46,411 nucleotides of DNA, taken from NCBI GenBank assembly GCA_030749725.1, contig JASMJM010000139.1, positions 1 through 46,411 of the forward strand, given 5' to 3'. Below, in pieces: positions 36,233 to 42,897 of this stretch. Both the position numbers and the translations under genes were made by a program. Numbering within the stretch: position 1 is the first letter of the stretch; each line of letters starts with the position of its first letter. The notes beneath the pieces were generated by a model. That model had not been told where the DNA came from, did not search any database, and saw nothing but the letters and a program-made list of their open reading frames with translations. The stretch is from Pseudomonadales bacterium (GTDB lineage Bacteria > Pseudomonadota > Gammaproteobacteria > Pseudomonadales > Azotimanducaceae).

Positions 36233-37171
36233 TCACCTCACATCGAGCAGGTAGAGAATCACACTCAACGTGATGATCGACGTGCCAGTGGAGATGACGA
36301 TGGCAGCGGCAGCGGGCGCGACCAGGGCGTTATACCGCTGCGCGAACAGATACACGTTTACACCCACCGGAGCCCCTGCCAGCAGCACAGCTGTAGCCGT
36401 CCAGATGGCATCTAGCTGGAACAGATGATGCGCCATGATCCAGACGAGGAGGGGATGCAGCAGGTTTTTTAGAGCTGCCAAGCTGCACGCTTCGGACAGG
36501 CTGCCTTGGACGCGATACTGGCTAAGGGATGCACCTACCGAGAACACTGCACAAGGCAGTGCCGCCCCGCCGAGGGATTTCGCCAACGTATCGATGGGGG
36601 CAGGGATGGCAATCTGCAGCAGGTTGAAAAAGAGCCCCAGCAGCAGACCGATGATGATTGGGTTCCTAGCCAGCACCAGGGCTGTCTGCCAAGGTAGGTG
36701 GCGTAGCTGGCCACCAGCGCCTGCGGCAGATTCGATCACCGCGGTGGTGGCAACGAACATCACCGCAGCCTGAGTCGCAACGATCATAAAAAGGGGCAGG
36801 GATGCGCGGTCGCCAAAGGTCGTCAGTACGAGAGGGATGCCCAATAGAACCACGTTGGAGTAAGAACCTGCCATCCCGTAGATACCAACAGCCTGCGTTT
36901 CTTGATGGAACACCATCCTGCCCAGCAGCATGGCAAAGGCAAAGAGAAACAATCCACTGACGTAATAGGAAGCCAGAAACTGCCAGGGCATTTCCTGAGG
37001 GAGCGTTGTGGTGGCAATGGTGCGAAACAGCATCACCGGTATGGCAAAATTGAAGACGAAGCCGGACAGTCCTTTGATCCCGGCCTCCTCAAACCACCTC
37101 AGTCGGGCCGCCACATAACCCATGACAACCAGACCGAAGACCGGCGTGATGATGTCAACGAGGATTCCCAT
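36233..37171 (-). CDS. AEC (auxin efflux carrier) family transporter
   Basis: A 312-residue inner-membrane carrier with ten hydrophobic segments split by a central loop. Family signs are ITPVFGLVVMGYVAARL at the N-terminus, FNFAIPVMLFRTIA in TM2, YGMAGSYSNVVLLGIPL in TM4 and the later LGGAALPCAVFSVGASL. Bacterial AEC proteins export or exchange small carboxylates such as malate or malonate. I choose the ATG at 37171; an upstream TTG at 37180 is possible and neither has a strong ribosome site. The gene is divergent from the small lipoprotein gene. Confidence 0.88.
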   Translation of the reverse strand: MGILVDIITPVFGLVVMGYVAARLRWFEEAGIKGLSGFVFNFAIPVMLFRTIATTTLPQEMPWQFLASYYVSGLFLFAFAMLLGRMVFHQETQAVGIYGMAGSYSNVVLLGIPLVLTTFGDRASLPLFMIVATQAAVMFVATTAVIESAAGAGGQLRHLPWQTALVLARNPIIIGLLLGLFFNLLQIAIPAPIDTLAKSLGGAALPCAVFSVGASLSQYRVQGSLSEACSLAALKNLLHPLLVWIMAHHLFQLDAIWTATAVLLAGAPVGVNVYLFAQRYNALVAPAAAAIVISTGTSIITLSVILYLLDVR

Positions 37172-37331
37172 GCTGATCAAGGATATAGAAGAGCAAATAC
37201 GAAGGATACTCGTACTTGGTGTGCACAGCGGAATTTCAGGTTGAGTCTATCGACTTCGAAAATAACGGTGGCGGCCGCGAACGGAAGACTCCAAGGAGCC
37301 GTGCTGGAGATCCCTCCACGTACATGGCCAA

Positions 37332-37340
37332 TGCTATAAT
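37332..37340 (+). promoter_or_regulatory. extended -10 promoter for the small lipoprotein gene
   Basis: TGCTATAAT is a perfect TATAAT (37335-37340) with the extended TGn motif, 33 bases before the ATG at 37374. No -35 hexamer is needed or obvious. The expected transcript leader is about 27 bases. Confidence 0.6.
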
Positions 37341-37373
37341 CGAACTCGAGCCCTGAATTCGGGTCGTGACTTA

Positions 37374-37943
37374 ATGCACAGTTGGCTTCATCTCTGCGGG
37401 CGGCGTACGCTGATGGTTTGCCTGGTTTCCTGCACTGCATGTCAGGGCCAGAATGTCGCCGTCAAACCGGCTGCGTCCGGGCTGCTGCAGCATATCGAGA
37501 TCAAAGGCAATCGCTCCTTCGCGAGCTACATCAACTGGGCAATTGAATTGCTTGAGGAAAAGGCACCGGATGATCTGGACTTTTTCCTGCGGCAGGGCGT
37601 CGCGCGGATCGAGCAGGCCCCGTCCAATTCCGGCATGTATTACGGCGAGTCACCGGCAATCCGTCTGACCGACACGACGACTTTTTATTCTCTTACCTGG
37701 TTGGCTGGGGTGCTGGTTCACAAAGCATGTCATCTGGCGCAGTTTCGTGAGATGCAGGCGGAACTCGACAACCCATTCTCTCGGAAGGTCAGAGATTTCA
37801 ACAGTGCCATCACCGAGTTAGCCTGCATCCAACACCAGGTGGCAGTTGCGCGAATGATCGGCGCGCCGCAAAAGGAAATCAGGCAACTGCTCTCGGCGGA
37901 TGGATCCCACGCCTATACCACACCGTCGGCACAGGATTGGTAG
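37374..37943 (+). CDS. small exported protein with a degenerate HExxH-like motif
   Basis: A 189-residue protein with an N-terminal export signal (RTLMVCLVSCTACQG); LVSC or CTAC could be a lipobox, so it may be a lipoprotein. The core contains WLAGVLVHKACHLAQFREM and, about 35 residues later, ITELACIQHQVAVARMIGAP. This is the layout of secreted zinc-peptidase-like proteins whose motif reads HEACH with a downstream Glu ligand, but here the catalytic Glu is replaced by Lys (HKACH). Zinc might still be bound by the two His and the Glu. Catalysis by the usual mechanism is not expected. It is transcribed alone from the extended -10 promoter. No named family is claimed. Confidence 0.6.
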   Translation: MHSWLHLCGRRTLMVCLVSCTACQGQNVAVKPAASGLLQHIEIKGNRSFASYINWAIELLEEKAPDDLDFFLRQGVARIEQAPSNSGMYYGESPAIRLTDTTTFYSLTWLAGVLVHKACHLAQFREMQAELDNPFSRKVRDFNSAITELACIQHQVAVARMIGAPQKEIRQLLSADGSHAYTTPSAQDW

Positions 37944-37986
37944 CTGCCGGGTGAGTTCGGCGAGACTATGCGCGACCAGTGACTAG

Positions 37987-37995
37987 TGGCATAAT
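37987..37995 (+). promoter_or_regulatory. candidate extended -10 element before the acyl-CoA dehydrogenase gene
   Basis: TGGCATAAT (TG-n plus CATAAT, five of six consensus bases) lies 69 bases before the ATG at 38065. No convincing -35 is present. Confidence 0.35.
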
Positions 37996-38064
37996 CCAGT
38001 AATCCAATTCGATCTGCCAGACGGCCTCATAGTGGTGGATTCACGTATCAGAAGGAGCGGTAAG

Positions 38065-39303
38065 ATGGCATTCGACCCCAACAGTGTGCTCACGGTTCAA
38101 CCCATACCGGGCCTCCCCGATGAAGTGAATCAGATTCGTCTCGACACTGCTGATATAGTCGCCAATAGAATCATCCCACTCGAGAACGCGTCATGGCGGG
38201 ATGAAAGCACGCGCAAGGCGTATCAAAGCATCGTCGCTGAGGTAAAAGAGCGCAAGCTATGGGCTCCCCACCTGCCGGTCGAGTATGGCGGCAATGATCT
38301 GGGATTTCTGTCCCATGCCTATATGAATGAAATCCTCGCCTGGTGTGGCATGGCCGCACCCATGTTCGGAGTGGTTGCGCCAAATTCCGGCAACCAGAAG
38401 GTGCTGGTGAAATACGCGACTCCGGAACAGAAGAAGAAGTGGCTGGAACCATTGGTTCGCGGTGAAACCCAGTCCTGTTACTCCATGACCGAACCGGACA
38501 ATGCCGGCTCCGATCCCCGCTCCATTAAAACCAGTGCGGTCAAGGATGGCGATCAGTGGGTGATCAACGGTCGAAAGTGGTTTACGTCCAATGGCATCAG
38601 AGCGGATTGGGCACTGGTGATGTGCCGTACCGAGGAAAGCGATGGAGCGGGAGGGGTGAACGAGAAGATGTCTCAGTTCATCGTGCCGACCGATACGCCG
38701 GGATTCGAGATAGTCCGCAGCGTACCCGTGTGGGGACGAGACGGCAGCCATTGTGAGATTATCTATAAGGACGTGCGGGTGCCGCTGGACAATATTATCG
38801 GCAGCGAGGGGCAGGGCCACGCTGCAGCACAGGAGAGATTGGGAGCAGGGCGTGTCTACCACTGCATGAACAGCATCGGCCACATGTGGCGAGCATTTGA
38901 TCTGATGGTGAAGAGAGCGATCGAAAGGGATGTCTACCAGGGGAAACTGGAGGACAAACAGTTTATCCAGGGATTTATCGCCGATTCCTACATGGATATT
39001 CAGGCCTCCAGGCTCATGACCATCCACTGTGCGGATCTGATGGAAAGGGGTGTTGATGCCCGTACCGAAATATCGGCCATAAAGGTTTTCGTGCCGCAGG
39101 CATATCACAGAGTCGTGGACAGAGCTATTCAGGTCTTCGGTGCCAAGGGTGTCAGCAGCGATACGCCGCTGGCCGGAATGTGGCTGGGCGCACGCACACT
39201 GCGTATCGCCGATGGACCCGATGAAGTTCACAAGATCCTCATCGCCAAGAATGTCCTCGATCGCTATCACGATGGCCTGTCCTGGGATTTCGGCGTTTGC
39301 TAA
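38065..39303 (+). CDS. acyl-CoA dehydrogenase (ACAD10/11-like)
   Basis: A 412-residue FAD flavoprotein that introduces an alpha,beta double bond into an acyl-CoA. FAD and substrate segments include CYSMTEPDNAGSDPRSIKT, WVINGRKWFTSNG, GAGRVYHCMNSIGHMWRAFD, and IQVFGAKGVSSDTPLAGMW, followed by RTLRIADGPDEVHKILIAK near the C-terminus. That last arrangement resembles the ACAD10/11-like group, which takes unusual acyl-CoAs. The start is set by AGAAGGAG 7 bases before the ATG. A frame from the GTG at 38032 would extend it without homology. The SDR gene follows after 24 bases, and the thiolase and CoA ligase beyond metA complete a catabolic set. Confidence 0.9.
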   Translation: MAFDPNSVLTVQPIPGLPDEVNQIRLDTADIVANRIIPLENASWRDESTRKAYQSIVAEVKERKLWAPHLPVEYGGNDLGFLSHAYMNEILAWCGMAAPMFGVVAPNSGNQKVLVKYATPEQKKKWLEPLVRGETQSCYSMTEPDNAGSDPRSIKTSAVKDGDQWVINGRKWFTSNGIRADWALVMCRTEESDGAGGVNEKMSQFIVPTDTPGFEIVRSVPVWGRDGSHCEIIYKDVRVPLDNIIGSEGQGHAAAQERLGAGRVYHCMNSIGHMWRAFDLMVKRAIERDVYQGKLEDKQFIQGFIADSYMDIQASRLMTIHCADLMERGVDARTEISAIKVFVPQAYHRVVDRAIQVFGAKGVSSDTPLAGMWLGARTLRIADGPDEVHKILIAKNVLDRYHDGLSWDFGVC

Positions 39304-39327
39304 CAAATATATAAGGGGGTATGTATC

Positions 39328-40146
39328 ATGAGTGCAGCGGTTAAGAAAGATGGAGTACTGGCTGGGCAAGTGGCAGTTGTCACCGGTGCCAGTCGTGGCA
39401 TAGGCGAGGCGATCGCCATCCGTTATGCCATGGAGGGTGCCAAGGTAGTCGTTACAGCGCGCACGGTGGAAGATGGTGATCACGTACTGCCGGGTAGCAT
39501 CAATTCCGTGGTGCAACGGATTCGCGATGCCGGCGGCGAAGCAAACGCCGTCAGGGCGGATCTGGCCCTTGGTGAGCACCGGGAAAACCTGATTAAGGAA
39601 ACTGAAGAAATCTATGGACCGGTTGATATTCTGGTAAATAACGCGGCCGTCACCTATTTTGTACCCGTCAAGGATTTCAGAGAGAAACACTACAATCTGA
39701 TGATGCAGGTACAGGTTTACGGACCGCTTCATCTTGCCCAGTTGGTGTTGCCGAATATGCGTGAGAAGAAGGCTGGCTGGATATTGAACATATCATCTCA
39801 CGCTGCCCTGCATCCGCCGCAGGGAGCGCCAGGGGGCGGCGGCACGGTCTATGGCATGTGCAAGGCAGCACTGGAGCGCTTCACTACCGGCCTTGCGTCG
39901 GAAGTGTATGCCGACAATATCGGCGTCAACGTAATCTCCCCCGGCCTGGTGGCCACACCGGGCGTGGTGTACCACAAGCTGATCAGCGATGACACTCCCA
40001 AAGAGGCGGTGACTCCGGTAGAGCATATGGCAGAGGCCTGTTTGCGACTGGTCTACGGTGATCCGAGCAAGATGACTGCAAAGATCACCTACGCTAAAGA
40101 CATGTTAGAAGAGTACAAACTGGAACCCGCTGATTTGATAGGGTGA
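39328..40146 (+). CDS. short-chain dehydrogenase/reductase of the acyl-CoA cluster
   Basis: A 272-residue SDR with TGASRGIG (residues 19-26), an NNAAV motif, and Ser156/157, Tyr175 and Lys179 as the catalytic set. The Ser-to-Tyr distance is lengthened by a Gly/Pro-rich loop (HPPQGAPGGGGT). The C-terminus (KITYAKDMLEEYKLEPADLI) lacks the usual GG-dG ending. A GGGGG ribosome site precedes the ATG. It probably oxidises a hydroxyacyl-CoA or alcohol intermediate for the adjacent dehydrogenase. It ends 46 bases before a perfect hairpin that separates it from metA. Confidence 0.88.
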   Translation: MSAAVKKDGVLAGQVAVVTGASRGIGEAIAIRYAMEGAKVVVTARTVEDGDHVLPGSINSVVQRIRDAGGEANAVRADLALGEHRENLIKETEEIYGPVDILVNNAAVTYFVPVKDFREKHYNLMMQVQVYGPLHLAQLVLPNMREKKAGWILNISSHAALHPPQGAPGGGGTVYGMCKAALERFTTGLASEVYADNIGVNVISPGLVATPGVVYHKLISDDTPKEAVTPVEHMAEACLRLVYGDPSKMTAKITYAKDMLEEYKLEPADLIG

Positions 40147-40191
40147 CAGAGCGCGTCTGACTCACGGCATCACCGCAGCTTGATTGTGGTA

Positions 40192-40255
40192 GGAAATAGG
40201 GGGACAGTTTACTTAATTCCCCGTGTGGAATTAAGTAAACTGTCCCCCTATTTCC
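40192..40255. repeat. perfect 29-bp REP-like hairpin at the end of metA
   Basis: The arms 40192-40220 and 40227-40255 are exact reverse complements, with a 6-base loop (CCGTGT). Each contains GGGGGACAGTTTACTTAATT or its complement. Sequences of the GGGGACAGTTTACTT kind are, from memory, common next to REP-associated tyrosine transposases in gammaproteobacteria. The right arm contains the metA stop codon (TAG, complement 40248-40250). It lies between convergent genes and could end both transcripts. Confidence 0.85.
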
Positions 40256-41183
40256 GTTTTATTACCCTGTCGATTTCGGACATATCATAGGGCGTTAATT
40301 GATAGACGTAGTAATTGAGCCAGTTGGAAAACAGTAGATTACCGTGACACTTCCACGTCACGATGGGATCTCTACTGGGATCATCGTCGGGGAAATAGTT
40401 CTCCGGGATAGCCGGATTAATTCCTGCTTTGAGATCCCTTTCATATTCATCCTTAAGGCACAGCGGCTCATATTCTGAATGTCCGCTGATGAATAATTGC
40501 CGACCATCTCTCTTAACAACTATGTTGGGTCCGGCGATCTCTGATTCGGAAATGATCTCCAGTTCTTTGCAGCGACGAATGTCTTCACTGCGCACCTCAC
40601 CATTGCGTGAATGGGGGCTATCGAATACATCGTCAAAACCTCTAACAATCGGCGACAGGGGATTGTTGAGGTAATGCGAGTAGACGCCGGAGATCTTCTT
40701 GTCACGCACAAACTTGGGAATACCATAGAGGTGATACAAGGCGGCGTGCACCGCCCAGCACAGATACATCACCGAGGTGACGTTGGTAACCGTCCAGTCC
40801 ATGATCTCTTTCATATCTTCCCAGAAGCTCACTTCAGTGAATTCAAGCAAGCCGAGTGGCGCCCCGGTTATGATCATGCCGTCAAATTTGGATTCCTTGA
40901 CATCCCGAAAATCCTTGTAGAATGTCTCCATGTGTTCGATTGGTGTGCTCTTCGACGGTTTGTCGTGAATGCGCATCAACTGGACATCAACCTGCAATGG
41001 TGTGTTGGACAACAGCCTTAACAGGTGGATCTCGGTTTCGATTTTCTTGGGCATCAAGTTCAAAAGCAGAATGCTCAGCGGTCGAATATCCTGATGCTTG
41101 GCCGAGCTATCCTGCATGATGAAGATATTTTCGTTCTGCAGAACTTCCACGGCAGGTAGATTATCGGGTATCTTGATCGGCAT
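40248..41183 (-). CDS. metA: homoserine O-succinyltransferase
   Basis: Activates homoserine in the first committed step of methionine synthesis. The 311-residue protein is colinear with E. coli MetA from the first residue (MPIKIPDNLPAVEVLQ). It has nucleophile Cys142 in MYLCWAVHAALY, His235 and Glu237 in SGHSEYEP, and the conserved HGNLLFSNWLNYYVYQLTP end. Residue 111 is Gly (TGAPLGLLEF), which in this family goes with succinyl-CoA rather than acetyl-CoA use. The frame extends to 41276 but homology starts at 41183. The stop codon lies inside the REP-like hairpin. The leader carries a SAM-II riboswitch and terminator. It sits inside an acyl-CoA catabolic cluster on the opposite strand. Confidence 0.95.
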   Translation of the reverse strand: MPIKIPDNLPAVEVLQNENIFIMQDSSAKHQDIRPLSILLLNLMPKKIETEIHLLRLLSNTPLQVDVQLMRIHDKPSKSTPIEHMETFYKDFRDVKESKFDGMIITGAPLGLLEFTEVSFWEDMKEIMDWTVTNVTSVMYLCWAVHAALYHLYGIPKFVRDKKISGVYSHYLNNPLSPIVRGFDDVFDSPHSRNGEVRSEDIRRCKELEIISESEIAGPNIVVKRDGRQLFISGHSEYEPLCLKDEYERDLKAGINPAIPENYFPDDDPSRDPIVTWKCHGNLLFSNWLNYYVYQLTPYDMSEIDRVIKRK

Positions 41184-41264
41184 CTCATTCTCTACAAGAA
41201 TTCGCCTGGACGACTCATTCCCATTTCCAAAAAAAACGGTTTCAAACAGTCCCAAAACAGGAAC

Positions 41265-41299
41265 AAAAAAACCCACTCAGCTATCGCTAAAGCAGGTTT
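41265..41299 (-). terminator. metA: riboswitch-controlled intrinsic terminator before metA
   Basis: Read on the minus strand, a stem with TTTAGC paired to GCTGAG around a GATA loop, extended by ACC/GGGT, is followed at once by seven T (complement 41265-41271). Its 5' strand overlaps CTTTAGC (complement 41286-41292), which can instead pair with the aptamer's GCTAAAG. Termination would occur about 80 bases before the metA start codon. Confidence 0.7.
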
Positions 41300-41353
41300 T
41301 ACTCTTTAGCTGTATTTCTTAAGCGCCCGCAAGCTGATATCAAATCGGCGCCT
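41300..41353 (-). ncRNA. SAM-II (SAM_alpha) riboswitch aptamer
   Basis: On the minus strand the leader reads AGGCGCC (41347-41353), then GATTTGATATCAGCTTGC, then GGCGCTT (41321-41327), AAGAAATACA and GCTAAAG (41304-41310). P1 is seven pairs (AGGCGCC with GGCGCUU, one G-U). The spacing and conserved elements follow the SAM-II pattern: P1, a GAUUU-containing loop ending UUGC, an A-rich linker, and a 3' AGCUAAA pseudoknot strand. Its position before metA agrees with SAM feedback on methionine synthesis. The match is from memory of the motif, with no covariance search. Confidence 0.75.
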
Positions 41354-41369
41354 TTTTAAAGAGAAGACT

Positions 41370-41398
41370 ATTCTAAATTAGAGTACTGATTGGGTCAA
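41370..41398 (-). promoter_or_regulatory. sigma-70 promoter of metA
   Basis: On the minus strand TTGACC (41393-41398, five of six) and TAGAAT (41370-41375, five of six) are separated by exactly 17 bases. Transcription would start near 41363, about ten bases before the riboswitch P1 stem. This supports the riboswitch being the transcript's 5' end. Confidence 0.75.
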
Positions 41399-41588
41399 CA
41401 CTACTGGAGATCACTACCGGAAGACGGCTGCCTCGACTAACGGTTTACCGAAGTTGTTAACGCTGCAACGATCATATAGGGCTCACCACCGATGTTGGGT
41501 GCTGCATTTGCGTGATTATTGACGGGTCAGATGTTCAATCGGGTTGGGTAGGATACAATAGCCAGACCCCATCAGCTCAGGAAATGTT

Positions 41589-42827
41589 ATGAAACTGAAC
41601 GCGTATATTGCAGGTGTCGGCATGACCCGATTCAGCAAACACCTGGATCGAGGGATGAAGTCTCTCGGTGCAGAGGCCATTGAGGGTGCATTGGTCGATG
41701 CCGGCATAGGTAAACAGGAGGTCCAAGCGGCCTGGATGGGTAACGCGGCTGCCGGCTTGATAACCGGTCAGGAGTGCATTCGTGGCCAGGTGATATTACG
41801 CGGTGCGGGCATCGGCATGATTCCCGTCGTGAATGTGGAGAACGCCTGTGCAAGTGCTTCAACGGCGCTCAACCAGGCTGCGGCCATGGTGACGGCAGGC
41901 CTTTACGATGTCGTGCTGGCCGTGGGCTGTGAAAAACTCTATCACGAGGATAAGCAACGCACGTTTGCTGCCTTCAGCGGTGCGGTTGATGTGGAAGGGT
42001 TGGTTGAAATCATGGCCAATCTCAAGAAGAGTGCTGAATCGAGCAGTTCGAAGACCGCCAGCTCCGGAGCCGGTAAGAACCGTTCCATGTTCATGGACAT
42101 CTATGCGTCTGCCGCGAGAAGCCATATGAAAGCCTACGGTACAACGGTTGAGCACTTCGCCGGTGTTTCCGCCAAGAATTCACGCCACGGCAGTCTGAAC
42201 GACCGGGCTCAGTTTCGCGACGCGATGACGGTTGAGGAGGTACTGGCTGCGCCCATGATAGCTGAACCCCTGACGCGACCCATGTGTTCACCCATCGGTG
42301 ACGGCGCCGCGGCAGTCGTCATCGTCAGTGCCGGAAAAGCCAAACAGTTGGGGCTGACAAATCCGGTCAAGATTGCGAGTAGTGTATTGCATTCAGGTTG
42401 GGATCAGAGCGCTGCGGACGACTATGCCAATGTCGGAGTCATGTGTGCCCAGGAAGCGTATGAGGAGGCGGCAGTCGGACCAGAGGAGTTGAGCGTGGTG
42501 GAGTTGCACGATGCCTCTGCGCCCGCTGAAATAATGGCCTATGAATCCCTCGGGCTATGCGGCAAGGGGGAGGGTGGTAAGTTAATCGCCGATGGCGTCA
42601 CCCAACTGGGGGGCAAGCTGCCGGTAAACACTTCCGGCGGTTTGCTGCGCAAGGGTCATCCAGTCGGTGCCACCGGTATCGCCCAGATCGTGGAGCTGGC
42701 GGAACAGCTGCAGGACCGAGCGGGAAAACGACAGGTAGACAGTGCCAAGGTGGCTCTGGCGCACAACGGTGGCGGCAGTCTCGGCACCGATGCGGCAGCC
42801 ATGTGTGTAACCATCCTGACCCGCTAG
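41589..42827 (+). CDS. thiolase family protein (SCP-x/lipid-transfer type)
   Basis: A 412-residue thiolase-fold enzyme that cleaves beta-ketoacyl-CoA with CoA. The nucleophile is Cys87 in VENACASAS. Active-site His residues are in VELHDASAPAE, of the SCP-x type, and in LLRKGHPVGATG; AHNGGGSLG lies near the C-terminus. SCP-x-like thiolases often act on branched or sterol side-chain substrates. A TACAAT hexamer (41554-41559) lies 30 bases before the start but lacks a good -35. The CoA ligase follows after 70 bases. With the dehydrogenase and SDR on the far side of metA it forms a beta-oxidation-like set. Confidence 0.9.
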   Translation: MKLNAYIAGVGMTRFSKHLDRGMKSLGAEAIEGALVDAGIGKQEVQAAWMGNAAAGLITGQECIRGQVILRGAGIGMIPVVNVENACASASTALNQAAAMVTAGLYDVVLAVGCEKLYHEDKQRTFAAFSGAVDVEGLVEIMANLKKSAESSSSKTASSGAGKNRSMFMDIYASAARSHMKAYGTTVEHFAGVSAKNSRHGSLNDRAQFRDAMTVEEVLAAPMIAEPLTRPMCSPIGDGAAAVVIVSAGKAKQLGLTNPVKIASSVLHSGWDQSAADDYANVGVMCAQEAYEEAAVGPEELSVVELHDASAPAEIMAYESLGLCGKGEGGKLIADGVTQLGGKLPVNTSGGLLRKGHPVGATGIAQIVELAEQLQDRAGKRQVDSAKVALAHNGGGSLGTDAAAMCVTILTR

Positions 42828-42897
42828 GGCGGAAATAGAGGCACACCTGGAAGCATAGATAAACTGTTAGCTTGATAGTCCATAGGAGGACTGCTGA

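Noticed and set aside
38257-39732. A 491-codon open frame on the minus strand
   Set aside because: It lies antisense to the acyl-CoA dehydrogenase and SDR genes, which have clear family motifs. Its product has no recognisable domain.
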